DNA of 64,000 bases from Psychrobacter sp. PG1 (GCF_014897815.1 NZ_JABUZG010000081.1:1-64000), one strand, 5' to 3'. Shown: positions 39,831-51,046, numbered from the stretch's first letter. Translations and numbers: made by a program. Notes: generated by a model from the sequence alone, not told the origin.

Positions 39831-41696
39831 ATGCCCGCTCGCCTTTTAGCCTTACTGAATATCTCATTTTCTTGTTCGATATGGGTAAAGAGAGGTCTTA
39901 CGCTTACTTTCATTGCTGCGTCATTTAGTGCACAGTCAGCACCAGCAGAGATGGGTAGTATTACGGTTATCAGCTCTAATGCTTCGACTGGTAGTGCTTC
40001 TGGCACCTATATCGCAGCAGGTTCTGGTGCTACTGGTCGTTTTACTTTGGTTCGCAATGAAAATATTGGTTATAACAGTAATGCTGAGATAACACCATCT
40101 AGTGGTACGCGTATCAATGGTATTGAGATCAGGAATGATTCTAATACTAGTGTTGATAGAGATAAATTTAAGTACACTTTTACTATTACTCCTGACGATA
40201 AGGCCTCTATACATACTATAAAAATTGCTCAAGCCAGCTATTCAATGGGTGGTAACTCAGAAATTGCACGTCAAACGCTAAGTTTTACCCAAAATAGTCA
40301 AATTAGTCTACCTGCGCAAGCTACTATCAAAAACAACCCAGATGTCCCTTATTACTATAATGCAATGGGCGACTACTTTATGGGCAGCAAAGTCAATAGT
40401 ACCCAGCTGAATTCACAAGACCCGAGGCCTGCTTTTAGTTCTGGCTCGCAGCTGCGTACCGATAGCTCAAATATGAATGGTAGTGGTTTATATTATTATA
40501 ATATTACTAATCTAGCGGGTGCTACTGGTAGCCAAAATCCATATAGCCCTACTTTAACTGACAATCTAGTCGCCCTTAGCTCAAATAACGGGGTTTTACC
40601 ATCGACGCCAACTTTTGAAAATATTATTAAAAGTATCAATAATGGCAGCACGTATTCTGCACTATCACCTAATACCGCTATTTCCAATGGCGGTACTTAT
40701 GTCAGTTATGGTATTGAAAACAGTCAAAGCAATTATGTGGTCGCGGTAAGAAACGCGAACGCCGTGACTTTGACTTATGAAGGTATTATGAATGGTAATA
40801 TCGGCATTGCGCGTAACGTAATCGGTGAAACCTATAACGAATGGATCAGCTTTGGGGTAGAAAGTGAACCGTTGAATTACGTCTTTTCAGGCACTGTATT
40901 CAATGATAATGGCGGTATAAACGATAGCGACGCCAATGTCAAAAAAGATAACGCTACGATAGGCAGCGGTATATATAACAATACCAACTTCTTCAGTGGT
41001 ACTTTTGACTCTGCTGAAAGTGGTATTGCAGGTAGCACAGTCAAGCTGGTTGACTGTACAACCAATGCTCCTCTTGAAACTATCAATATTCCTACTAATA
41101 TTGTCGGTAAATATGAGATTAAAATACCTATCGCTTCTCTAACTGGCAAAATTACTGTCTGCCTGATTGAAGAAAATAGTGGTAGCACTTATCCCATTCG
41201 TACTACTAATGAAAAAACTGTTATTTCCTTGACTACTAACCAGTATAACTATGAAAATAATAACTTTGGCAGAGTGATTGATAAAAATGCAGCTTTAGTC
41301 CTTGAAAAAGAACAAGCACTTAACGATTGCAAAACTGCCTCATTGTTACCAAATCTAGAAAACAAGCTTGCCTATAGTAAAGCCTCCCTATCTGAAGTAA
41401 CTCCAGGACAATGTATTGCCTACAAAATTACTGCGACCAATCGAGCCAACCTTAGTATCAATAATTTTGTTCTACAAGACGTCTTGCAAGAAAAAAATGT
41501 GAATGGCGCGATAGTGACGTCAAAACTTGCGAATCCAATCCATCAAACAAGCGAATATGCCGCAGACAGTGTCGCTATCGGCAATAACGGTACTGTTAAA
41601 ACGGTAACCTCAATTTTAGATCCAAGGACAAAACGTAGTTTTTACTTTAATACTAAGTATGGCTCGACACACTCTAATACACCCGATACCCCTTAA
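39831..41696 (+). CDS. Secreted Asn/Ser/Thr-rich protein with SdrD-B-like and DUF11-like regions
   Basis: 621 residues. The N-terminus has a basic stretch and hydrophobic core (VKRGLTLTFIAASFSAQSA), a signal peptide. Residues about 40-340 are a repetitive Asn/Ser/Thr/Tyr-rich beta-type region. About 350-480 resembles an SdrD B or carboxypeptidase-regulatory-like domain (YVFSGTVFNDNGGINDSDAN, GIAGSTVKLVDCTTN, VGKYEIKIP). The end has a DUF11-like fold (TPGQCIAYKITATNRANLSI, NNFVLQDVLQ). No transmembrane anchor or LPXTG-type signal ends it. Such proteins are usually surface or matrix components. Base use differs little from its neighbours. I infer a surface role only. Confidence 0.75.
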   Translation: MPARLLALLNISFSCSIWVKRGLTLTFIAASFSAQSAPAEMGSITVISSNASTGSASGTYIAAGSGATGRFTLVRNENIGYNSNAEITPSSGTRINGIEIRNDSNTSVDRDKFKYTFTITPDDKASIHTIKIAQASYSMGGNSEIARQTLSFTQNSQISLPAQATIKNNPDVPYYYNAMGDYFMGSKVNSTQLNSQDPRPAFSSGSQLRTDSSNMNGSGLYYYNITNLAGATGSQNPYSPTLTDNLVALSSNNGVLPSTPTFENIIKSINNGSTYSALSPNTAISNGGTYVSYGIENSQSNYVVAVRNANAVTLTYEGIMNGNIGIARNVIGETYNEWISFGVESEPLNYVFSGTVFNDNGGINDSDANVKKDNATIGSGIYNNTNFFSGTFDSAESGIAGSTVKLVDCTTNAPLETINIPTNIVGKYEIKIPIASLTGKITVCLIEENSGSTYPIRTTNEKTVISLTTNQYNYENNNFGRVIDKNAALVLEKEQALNDCKTASLLPNLENKLAYSKASLSEVTPGQCIAYKITATNRANLSINNFVLQDVLQEKNVNGAIVTSKLANPIHQTSEYAADSVAIGNNGTVKTVTSILDPRTKRSFYFNTKYGSTHSNTPDTP

Positions 41697-41830
41697 TAAT
41701 AGCGTTATATGCATATTTTGATTTTATCAACGGCTACATTTGCTACACTACCCGTATTTTTTTGACCACAGTCTTATATGATGTGTTCATTTGTGGGATT
41801 TCACAGTTTTCATCACTTTTACTTTTTTAA

Positions 41831-43237
<1,407 letters not shown>

Positions 43238-43266
43238 CTGGTAACAATCTTATCTTTATAAAATGT

Positions 43267-43304
43267 AAAAAAGATATAAACGAGCATTCATTTATATCTT
43301 TTTA
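43267..43304. terminator. Bidirectional terminator between purB and the small lipoprotein gene
   Basis: A 13-bp stem (aaaaagatataaa with tttatatcttttt) and a 10-nt loop, AT-rich. Confidence 0.75.
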
Positions 43305-43361
43305 AAAAAACCTTACTCTAAACACTATGATTTGTTAAATACATAGTTAATGGGTGAGGTT

Positions 43362-43556
43362 TTATTCTTTATCGTCTTCATCTTTTTTATCACTGCTATC
43401 ACCCGGTATGATCGCTTTGGTAACAGCAACAGTACCTTTGACGACACCTTTAGTGGTTTTGTAGGCGACTTTTACAGGTACAGTGACGATTTTATGCACA
43501 CAAGCTTGCAGCATAAACATACTGGCGATAATGACGATAAACTGTAATTTTTTCAT
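43362..43556 (-). CDS. Small lipoprotein (VHKIVTVPVKVAYKTTKG family)
   Basis: From the ATG at 43556 the product is 64 residues: MKKLQFIVIIASMFMLQAC is a lipoprotein signal peptide (lipobox LQAC, Cys19), then VHKIVTVPVKVAYKTTKGVV, an alternating hydrophobic/basic strand, and an acidic tail (DSSDKKDEDDKE). I recall near-identical cores in other Moraxellaceae small lipoproteins (an NCBIfam entry, NF038104). Function unknown. The frame extends nine codons upstream (to 43583) without need. Confidence 0.85.
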   Translation of the reverse strand: MKKLQFIVIIASMFMLQACVHKIVTVPVKVAYKTTKGVVKGTVAVTKAIIPGDSSDKKDEDDKE

Positions 43557-43712
43557 AAATTTCCTACGGATAATGAGAGGCACTGATGGCTATAATTTGA
43601 CCATCAGCTAGACGCTAATCATAAACCAATACACGTCAGCTATAAAGCACTGTTCTAGTTTTATATTCTGTCTACCTTGATATCCTTTCTACTTAAACAC
43701 ACGGATCTACCC

Positions 43713-44885
43713 ATGACTTCTATACCGCTTTGTTTACCCGACTCTATCACGCCTGAGCAATTTTTAAGCGAATACTGGCAAAAAAAGCCACTCTTAATTA
43801 AACAAGGCTTACCACAGCTAATTGGCATGTTTGAACCTGACGACATGCTTGGTCTAGCACTAGAAGAAGATGCCGCAGCGCGCCTGCTGACTCAAGCAGC
43901 AAGTAAAAAAGAAGGTCAGGCGCAGTGGCAACTCAAGAAAAACCCATTGACTGAAACTGATTTCGATAACTTACCTGAGCAATGGACGGTATTGGTGCAG
44001 AATATGGAACAGTGGTCGCCTGAGCTTGGTCAATTGTGGCAAGCCTTTGACTTTATTCCACAATGGCAACGTGATGACATCATGGTTTCTTATGCGCCAA
44101 AAGGTGGCTCAGTCGGCAAACACTATGACGATTATGATGTGTTTTTAGCACAAGGCTACGGCACTAGACGTTGGCAACTGGGCAAATTCTGTGATAAAAA
44201 TACCGAGTTTGTCGCCGATGAGCCGATTCGCCTCTTTGATGACATGGGTGAAATTATTTTTGATGAAATATTAGAAGCCGGTGACGTACTTTACGTACCG
44301 CCGAAGCTGTCGCATTTTGGTGTGGCACAAGACGATTGCTTAACCTTTTCATTTGGCTGCCGTCGTCCTAACTTGATGCAAATCATCGACAACTTAGCTG
44401 ATATCGCTACCAACGATAGCGATTTATTTATCCCAATGCTGTTGCCACAAGCGCTGCAAGCGTCAGGTGAATTGCAAGCGAGCAGCATTAATGCGATCAA
44501 AGATCAGCTATTACAAATGCTACAGTCTGAGCGTGGTGATGATATCATTCGTCAAGCAGTTTCTGAAGTCGTCAGCAAACGCCAGTATGATGCGCTGATG
44601 CCAGAGGATACACTAGATACGGATGAGCTCATGCAAGCTCTAGCAGAAGGTGCCACCTTGCAAGCGGATTATAGCAATCGTTTGCTCTATAGCCAGACTA
44701 ATGATGGCATTGTGCTATATGCCAATGGTCAGCGCATTGACGGCCTTGATGATACAGCAGTAGCGGTATTGGTGCGTTTGGCTAATGGCGAACACCTAAA
44801 TAGTCAAGATGTCACCGATGTTGATGCAGATGATTTGAGCGAATGGCTAGAGAACGGCTGGGTGTGGATTGATATTGCTGAATAA
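43713..44885 (+). CDS. roxA: Cupin/JmjC-type ribosomal protein uL16 arginine 3-hydroxylase
   Basis: A 390-residue Fe(II)/2-oxoglutarate oxygenase related to E. coli YcfD/RoxA, which hydroxylates an arginine of ribosomal protein uL16. It begins TPEQFLSEYWQKKPLLIKQG, the family N-terminal motif; the HxD metal site is in GKHYDDYDVFLAQGYGTRRW; the distal histidine lies in GDVLYVPPKLSHFGVA; a helical dimerisation region and a C-terminal winged-helix-like part (NGEHLNSQDVTDVDADDLS) follow. A TTG-initiated longer frame from 43677 is unlikely; the ATG at 43713 fits. Confidence 0.9.
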   Translation: MTSIPLCLPDSITPEQFLSEYWQKKPLLIKQGLPQLIGMFEPDDMLGLALEEDAAARLLTQAASKKEGQAQWQLKKNPLTETDFDNLPEQWTVLVQNMEQWSPELGQLWQAFDFIPQWQRDDIMVSYAPKGGSVGKHYDDYDVFLAQGYGTRRWQLGKFCDKNTEFVADEPIRLFDDMGEIIFDEILEAGDVLYVPPKLSHFGVAQDDCLTFSFGCRRPNLMQIIDNLADIATNDSDLFIPMLLPQALQASGELQASSINAIKDQLLQMLQSERGDDIIRQAVSEVVSKRQYDALMPEDTLDTDELMQALAEGATLQADYSNRLLYSQTNDGIVLYANGQRIDGLDDTAVAVLVRLANGEHLNSQDVTDVDADDLSEWLENGWVWIDIAE

Positions 44886-44921
44886 TATCTATTAATCAGA
44901 CATTAATCAAATAACGCAAAT

Positions 44922-44963
44922 AAAAAAACCGCTATCCGACAATTACTCAGATAGCGGTTTTTT
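44922..44963. terminator. Bidirectional terminator between roxA and the PutA-domain gene
   Basis: aaaaaaccgctat pairs with atagcggtttttt, extended by a short imperfect inner stem, with A and T tracts at both ends. Confidence 0.9.
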
Positions 44964-45059
44964 CTTATAAATCGTATTCGGTATTTATAGCTATACCAAA
45001 CACTGCTTAGCACTTATCAAAACGGATATAAGAGCCAAGCGGGTTTGTAATTAATACGG

Positions 45060-45752
45060 TTATTCTGTACCAAGTTCAAGCAAGCTAGCATTACCACCGA
45101 TCGCTGTGGTATTGATTGTTTTGACACGCTCAGTGACAAAACGATGCAAATAATCAGGCGTTAGCATCTCTGATAAGCCTTCCATATCGGTGACGCTAAT
45201 GACTTGCGTTAAGATACCGTCTGTATTGGCAAGCTCTTGACTGATAGTCTGCACTTCGCTTCGATTGCCAGAGACTGCCACCTGTGCCAGACGATCGATA
45301 TATAAAAGCGTGACGGTTTGCGAGTCATTCGCCACACTCAACACATCTTCGCTGATACCTGTATCGTATAGTATCTTGGCAGCTTCATTGCACATCTCAT
45401 CTTGGCTTGGGCAATGCAGAATGACTTCATTACCTGTCAATAGTGCCGCTATGAGCTGTCCTAATACCGCCATGGCTCTAGCAGATTCACCACCAATAAC
45501 CATGGTCTTACCACGACCAGTGACATATAGATCGTTGGATTCACCAGTTGCACCAGTCATGCGATGCACCTCATCCAAGCTAGGCGCGGCGCTCAATAGA
45601 TGATTGAACAAACGCTTTGCTTTATTGGCATCACCAGTCAGCAGCGCCAACTTCGGAATAGCCGCTTGCAGATATGTTGCGCGATTCACTGCGCCAAGTA
45701 ATCGCCAAGATTCACAAACCTGGGCATGATTTTTTTTGAATTCAGTCGCCAT
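45060..45752 (-). CDS. Detached C-terminal (ALDH-superfamily-like) domain of PutA
   Basis: 230 residues that align with the extra C-terminal domain of long (type B) PutA enzymes rather than with a free-standing enzyme. TGATGESNDLYVTGRGKTMV corresponds to the PTGERN region of E. coli PutA, and the tail INTTAIGGNASLLELGTE corresponds to E. coli SVNTAAAGGNASLMTIG. No catalytic Cys or Glu of an aldehyde dehydrogenase is visible, as expected for this structural domain, which seals the substrate channel. It has its own GGAG ribosome-binding site and ATG, 11 bases after putA. It likely assembles with PutA non-covalently. The alignment is from memory. Confidence 0.82.
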   Translation of the reverse strand: MATEFKKNHAQVCESWRLLGAVNRATYLQAAIPKLALLTGDANKAKRLFNHLLSAAPSLDEVHRMTGATGESNDLYVTGRGKTMVIGGESARAMAVLGQLIAALLTGNEVILHCPSQDEMCNEAAKILYDTGISEDVLSVANDSQTVTLLYIDRLAQVAVSGNRSEVQTISQELANTDGILTQVISVTDMEGLSEMLTPDYLHRFVTERVKTINTTAIGGNASLLELGTE

Positions 45753-45763
45753 GTTGCTACTCC

Positions 45764-48700
45764 TTATGCGAGTTCTGTTTGAGTGGTGGTATTAGCAGTT
45801 GTCTGGTTGCCGCTATTTGACTCTAAGCTAAGCTGCATCAAACGTGCGACATAATGCGGGCCACCAGCTTTAGGACCCGTGCCAGACAGACCACAACCAC
45901 CGAATGGTTGTACGTTTACGACGGCACCGATTTGGTTGCGGTTGATATAAGTATTACCAACAAACGCACGGCGCTCGATGTGCTCAACGGTATTTTCGAT
46001 ACGACTATGAATACCTAGGGTCAAACCAAAGCCTGTCGCGTTGATGGCATCAATCAGCTTATTCAGATCACGTGCTTGATAGCGCAGTACGTGCAAAATT
46101 GGACCAAAATGCTCGCCACCTATCACGTCGATACTTTTCACTTCGATCGCTGTTGGCAATACAAAGGTAGACTGTTCTTGACTGACAACTGAGCTTGAGC
46201 TCATTGGCGTCTGTGCCAAGATAGTCGCCGTTGGCTCAGCGTCCATACGCTCGATATGTGCTTCAAGACTACGTTTGGCATCCGCATCAATCACTGGACC
46301 CACATCTGTAGCAGCATATAAAGGATTGCCGACCGATAGCTCAGCCATATTACCTTGTAATAGCTCAATTAAATTATCGGCCATTTCTTCTTGCACGCAC
46401 AATATACGACAAGCTGAGCAACGCTGACCTGCTGAACCAAATGCAGATAAGACAGCGTCTCTAACCACTTGTTCTGGCAATGCCGTTGAATCGACAATCA
46501 TAGCATTCTGACCACCAGTTTCGGCGATAAAAACAGGTAGCTCACCACTGGCTTGGGCATGATCATTTAGGCTTTGGTTAATACGTTGAGCCGTTTGGGT
46601 TGAACCCGTAAATATCACACCTGCTATATTGTCAGCCGCTGTCAATGCACCACCAACATCGCCAGCACCGATCACTAACTGTAAGGCTTGTGTTGGTACG
46701 CCTGCTTGGTACATTAGCTGAGCACCAAAATGGGCAATCAAGCTGGTTTGTTCGGCAGGTTTCGCCACCACCGTATTACCTGCTGCTAGCGCCGCTACGA
46801 TTTGACCGGTATAGATAGCCAATGGGAAGTTCCATGGGCTAATACAGACAAAGGTACCACGTGCTTTATAAACTTGACGAGATTGCTTGCCAGCCAAATC
46901 AGTGAATTCATGCACGACGTCGTCTAAACGCTCTGCTTCATCGGCATAAAAACGGCAGAAATCAACCGCTTCTTTGATTTCATCAATACCGTCTTGAAGG
47001 GTTTTGCCCGCTTCGATTTGGCATAGCGCCATTAGCTCAGCGTAGTTTTCTTCATAGAGATCCGCTATCTTACGCAATATTTCAGCACGCTTAGCAGCTG
47101 ATACTGCTTGCCAGACACTTTGCCCTGCCACTGCCGCATCGATCGCTTGACCAGCTATTTCAGCATTGGCATAAGTGACTTTACCAGCACTTACTTCGTG
47201 GTTCCAAGGTGCACGTACGGTTTGAGTCTCAAGCTTATGCGTTACGCCCTCTACTTCATATTCATCAATTGCTTTGCCATTGACGATGGACGTCGCTGAC
47301 CAAGTTTTATGCAAATGGCTATCGATAGCAGATTTAAAGGGCAACCATTGTGACTCTACGAATATATTAGGGCCAAAACTGGCACGGCGCGCACCATAAA
47401 TCTCTAACGGCAACGGAATCTCTGGATTGTGTAACGTCGCATTGGCCAGTAGCTTGTCATAGGGATGTACTGTCAGCTTTTCAATCGGATAAGACTTGTC
47501 TAGCAGCTGATGGACAAACGAGCTGTTGGCACCGTTTTCGAGCAAGCGACGTACCAAATACGGCAGCAAGTCTTTATGCGCGCCAACTGGGGCATAGATA
47601 CGTACCGGAATTTTATACGCTTGTAAGATATGATCATAAAGCGCATCGCCCATACCATGTAGACGCTGAAACTCAAAGTCTCTATGCTTACTCATGGTCA
47701 TAATTGACGCTAGGGTGTGCGCATTGTGTGTCGCAAACTGTGGCCAAATCAAGCCGCGCAGATGATCTGATAATAAGAAACGCGCACAGGCAAGGTAAGC
47801 AGTATCCGTGCCTTCTTTGCGTGTCCAAACAGGATAGCCTGACAGACCTTTTTGCTGGGCAAGCTTGATCTCGGTATCCCAGTAGGCACCCTTTACCAGA
47901 CGTACTGGAATACGATCTCCCACCTCAGTCGATAGACGAGCCAGCCACACCAAAATAGCGATGGCGCGCTTAGAGTAACCTTGCACGACCAAGCCAAGAC
48001 CATCCCAGTCAGCCGTCAAATTGTCACGGTACAAAGACTCAAACAGTTTTAAAGAAATTTCAAGGCGGTCGGCTTCTTCGGCATCGATACTAAGATCCAC
48101 ATTGACTTCACGTGCCGCTTCGATGAGCAGTAAGCAGCGTTGACGCAATAAACCCATGACTTGGGCTTCTTGCGTGGCTTCATAGCGAGGGTGCAATGCT
48201 GACAGCTTAATAGATACTGATGGCTTAGGCATGCCTTCTTTGACTTTGATACTGGCAGTGGCTCTGATCGCATGCAGGTAGTCATTGAAGTATTTTTCAG
48301 CATCTTTATGCGCAATAGCCGCTTCACCGAGCATATCAAACGAATAGGTATAGCCTTTATTACGATAAGGTTGGCTATTTTTATTGGCGTCCTCGATGGT
48401 CTCGCCCAATACAAACTGATGACCCATGATACGCATGGCTTTTTGCATGGCACTACGAATAACAGGCTCGCCCATCTTTTTAGTCATGCGATCCAAAAAG
48501 CCTGATGCTGTGGTACTACTATCAATACTGACGACACGACCTGTCATCATCATTCCCCATGTCGAGGCATTGACCATAAAACCGTTGTCATTTTTGATGT
48601 GCTTTTTCCAATCAGCCACACTCATTTTGTCATGAATCAAGGCATCAGCAGTATAATTGTCTGGCACTCGAATCAAGGCTTCTGCCAAGCTCATCAGCAA

Positions 48701-49006
48701 GATACCTTCTTGGGTATCAAGACTATATTCAAGCAGTAACGAGTCGACCATCTTGACCGCTTTGCCATCATTACGTACATGCTCAACCAGCTGGCGCGTT
48801 TGCTCAGCAGCGGCGTCACGTTCTTCTGTGCTAGGTTTAGCAAGTGGCAATAATTTGGACAACCAGCGCTCTTCATCAACGCTATACAACGGCGAAATAC
48901 GGGCGTGCAGAGTTTCTGCCGACTGGGCAATATAATCTGGCGATAGCAAATCGACAGGATTAAACAAAATCGGCTCTTGCGGGGTAAACTGGTCTACTGG
49001 GTTCAT
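45764..49006 (-). CDS. putA: Proline dehydrogenase/L-glutamate-gamma-semialdehyde dehydrogenase without its C-terminal domain
   Basis: Two-step oxidation of proline to glutamate: FAD proline dehydrogenase, then NAD-dependent aldehyde dehydrogenase. 1080 residues. The PRODH barrel (about 170-500) has VSIKLSALHPRYE, RLVKGAYWDTEIK and RRLLENGANSSFVHQL; the P5CDH half has CISPWNFPLAI, FTGSTQTAQRI, the glutamate in IAETGGQNAMIVD and the cysteine in SAGQRCSACRILC. It ends soon after GCGLSGTGPKAGGPHYVARL. No ribbon-helix-helix repressor domain is at the N-terminus. The domain that completes type B PutA is encoded by the next gene. TGGAG precedes the ATG. Confidence 0.96.
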   Translation of the reverse strand: MNPVDQFTPQEPILFNPVDLLSPDYIAQSAETLHARISPLYSVDEERWLSKLLPLAKPSTEERDAAAEQTRQLVEHVRNDGKAVKMVDSLLLEYSLDTQEGILLMSLAEALIRVPDNYTADALIHDKMSVADWKKHIKNDNGFMVNASTWGMMMTGRVVSIDSSTTASGFLDRMTKKMGEPVIRSAMQKAMRIMGHQFVLGETIEDANKNSQPYRNKGYTYSFDMLGEAAIAHKDAEKYFNDYLHAIRATASIKVKEGMPKPSVSIKLSALHPRYEATQEAQVMGLLRQRCLLLIEAAREVNVDLSIDAEEADRLEISLKLFESLYRDNLTADWDGLGLVVQGYSKRAIAILVWLARLSTEVGDRIPVRLVKGAYWDTEIKLAQQKGLSGYPVWTRKEGTDTAYLACARFLLSDHLRGLIWPQFATHNAHTLASIMTMSKHRDFEFQRLHGMGDALYDHILQAYKIPVRIYAPVGAHKDLLPYLVRRLLENGANSSFVHQLLDKSYPIEKLTVHPYDKLLANATLHNPEIPLPLEIYGARRASFGPNIFVESQWLPFKSAIDSHLHKTWSATSIVNGKAIDEYEVEGVTHKLETQTVRAPWNHEVSAGKVTYANAEIAGQAIDAAVAGQSVWQAVSAAKRAEILRKIADLYEENYAELMALCQIEAGKTLQDGIDEIKEAVDFCRFYADEAERLDDVVHEFTDLAGKQSRQVYKARGTFVCISPWNFPLAIYTGQIVAALAAGNTVVAKPAEQTSLIAHFGAQLMYQAGVPTQALQLVIGAGDVGGALTAADNIAGVIFTGSTQTAQRINQSLNDHAQASGELPVFIAETGGQNAMIVDSTALPEQVVRDAVLSAFGSAGQRCSACRILCVQEEMADNLIELLQGNMAELSVGNPLYAATDVGPVIDADAKRSLEAHIERMDAEPTATILAQTPMSSSSVVSQEQSTFVLPTAIEVKSIDVIGGEHFGPILHVLRYQARDLNKLIDAINATGFGLTLGIHSRIENTVEHIERRAFVGNTYINRNQIGAVVNVQPFGGCGLSGTGPKAGGPHYVARLMQLSLESNSGNQTTANTTTQTELA

Positions 49007-49750
49007 AACAACTCCATAACTATCGTTTAAAAACCATCATAAATAGTGCTTTAGGAAGTCTGATCGTCTGGTATAACTAGCCATCACCATCATTCATTTA
49101 GATGATGGCTATCGATAGATACTTATAACAATAATCAAAAGTCCAAACGGCGCCATCACAAAACGAGAAAATCCAGCGTAGGCTGGAAGCGGTTAAGTAG
49201 GTCGTTCGACTGTTAAACGGGCTACGTTAACAATACAAAGGCAACAACGAACAGCTAAGCGGCATTAGTGCCTTCTTCTTGTTTGTAGTGAAAGGAGTGT
49301 GATGATCAGATATCGCTACATTAAAACGAAATAATCGCTTTAGCAAAAAAATCTGCCATCTTGGGTGCTGCTAATTCACTGTAAGAAAAACCTCTACGGC
49401 GTTGATTGAGGCGATGCGCTTAACTCGGCTATAATATCATGAAAAAAATTTTCAAACTAACGATATTGCTTATTTTCACAAATTAATATATTTCTAAAAA
49501 ACAATCAGTTACCAGCACTTTATCCCTTATGACGCACTGGTTATACTTTTCTATTTACTATTGGCGATTAATTGTTTTATTAAATCAAACACTTGAATAA
49601 ATTTAGGGAAATTTGAGCCATTTTAAATCAAAAAAAACCCCTTTATCGTTTCCGAATAAAGAGGAATTTAACGTAACAAAACTCAAAAGCAGTAAAGTAA
49701 TATCGAAAGCAGTAAAGTAGTATCGAACGCTCACCGCATCCTAGTAAAAC
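49007..49750. other. Long non-coding region between putA and the NCS2 permease
   Basis: About 740 bases with no credible gene. Near putA is an imperfect hairpin (tagccatca/tgatggcta, 49078-49111) with an alternative inner pairing (ccatcat/atgatgg), the sort of switchable structure seen in leaders. A TATAAT at 49430 with TTGAGG 18 bases before it faces the plus strand but leads to no gene. The permease terminator lies near 49630-49660. Confidence 0.6.
49628..49662 (-). terminator. Terminator of the NCS2 permease gene
   Basis: On the minus strand cctctttat pairs with ataaagggg (one G-U), loop about nine bases, followed by eight T. Confidence 0.75.
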
Positions 49751-51046
49751 TTATAAAACCACCAACTTGGTCAGCAAAATAACGGTCAATACCCAAACTG
49801 GGATCGTAATTTCAGAGAATTTACCGGTCATCAGTTTTACCGCGGTAAAGGTGATAAAACCAAGCGCAATACCATCAGCGATAGAGTACGTCAGCGGGGT
49901 CAATAACAGAACAACCGCTACAGGAGCCGCCTCTGTCAAATCTTCCCAGTTGATTTCTTTTAGGGTAAATAACATCAGTACCGACACATAGAAAATCGCG
50001 CCAGCTGTGGCGTAAGCAGGAATCATACCAGCCAATGGTGCAAAGAAAATACTTAGCACAAACAATACGCCAACCGTCACTGCCATCAGACCTGTACGAC
50101 CACCTGATGCCACTCCAGAAGCACTCTCAATATAACTGGTGGTCGATGACGTACCCAACATTGCACCAGCGACCGTAGCAGTAGAATCCGCCAGTAGCGC
50201 TTTGTCCATATTAGGAATATTGCCGTCTTTATCAATCAAACCCGCTTTATTGGCAATACCAACCAAACTACCTGTCGTATCAAATAAATCGACGAATAAG
50301 AAGGCAAAAATAACGCTGATCATACCAACGTCAAACGCACCGGCAATATCAAGCTCCATCAATGTTGGTGTGATAGATGGCGGCGCAGACATGATGCCAG
50401 CAAACTGTGTATGACCTGTCAACAAGCTAATCACGGTGATAACCAAGATACCAATCGTCACGGCACCTGGGACTTTTTTATAGACCAAACCAATAATAAT
50501 AAAGAAACCCAAAGCAGCCATCATAGGTGCAAATGAGGTCATGTCACCTAGCATTACCAATGTCGCATCACGACCGACAATGATACCTGAGCTCTGTAGC
50601 GCAATAAATGCTAAGAAAGCACCAATACCTGCCACAATACCTTGCTTAAGGCTATTTGGAATGGCATTGATAACCCATTCGCGAATCTTAAACAAACTCA
50701 AAATGATAAACAAGCAACCTGATAAGAAAACAGCACCTAGCGCAGTTTGCCAAGCGTAGCCCATACCCAATACAACGCCGTAAGTAAAAAAGGCGTTCAA
50801 ACCCATACCTGGTGCGAGTGCCACCGGCAGTCTGGCATAGATACCCATAATAAAGCAGCCTATTGCCGCTGCTAAACAGGTGGCAACAAATACCGCCCCT
50901 TTATCCATACCAGCTTCCGCCAATACGTTGGGGTTGACAAAGATGATATAAGCCATGGTCAAAAAGGTGGTTATACCGGCAAGGATTTCCGTTTTGACTG
51001 TGGTGTTTTCACCATTAATCCCAAAATAGCGTTCAATTGCATTCAT
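49751..51046 (-). CDS. NCS2-family purine permease (AzgA/PbuG-like)
   Basis: A 431-residue inner-membrane nucleobase:proton symporter. The AzgA-type start RYFGINGENTTVKTEILAGITTFLTMAYIIFVNP and VALAPGMGLNAFFTYGVV are diagnostic; FLFVDLFDTTGSLVGIANKAG and GTSSTTSYIESASGVASGGRTGL carry the substrate-site residues of the family. Members of this subgroup take up adenine, guanine or hypoxanthine; which one cannot be decided. The gene is single and has its own terminator and a 445-base upstream region. Confidence 0.94.
   Translation of the reverse strand: MNAIERYFGINGENTTVKTEILAGITTFLTMAYIIFVNPNVLAEAGMDKGAVFVATCLAAAIGCFIMGIYARLPVALAPGMGLNAFFTYGVVLGMGYAWQTALGAVFLSGCLFIILSLFKIREWVINAIPNSLKQGIVAGIGAFLAFIALQSSGIIVGRDATLVMLGDMTSFAPMMAALGFFIIIGLVYKKVPGAVTIGILVITVISLLTGHTQFAGIMSAPPSITPTLMELDIAGAFDVGMISVIFAFLFVDLFDTTGSLVGIANKAGLIDKDGNIPNMDKALLADSTATVAGAMLGTSSTTSYIESASGVASGGRTGLMAVTVGVLFVLSIFFAPLAGMIPAYATAGAIFYVSVLMLFTLKEINWEDLTEAAPVAVVLLLTPLTYSIADGIALGFITFTAVKLMTGKFSEITIPVWVLTVILLTKLVVL

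Noticed and set aside
45740..45775. Frameshift or sequencing error as the cause of the putA split
   Set aside because: There is a clean stop, an 11-base gap with GGAG, and a well-placed ATG, and the downstream frame is intact to its natural end. The eight-A run just inside the second gene should still be verified.
49439..49486. 15-codon frame MKKIFKLTILLIFTN after a TATAAT box, like a cut-off signal peptide
   Set aside because: Its ATG lies only a few bases past the -10 box, so it would be at or before the transcript start. Too short to support.
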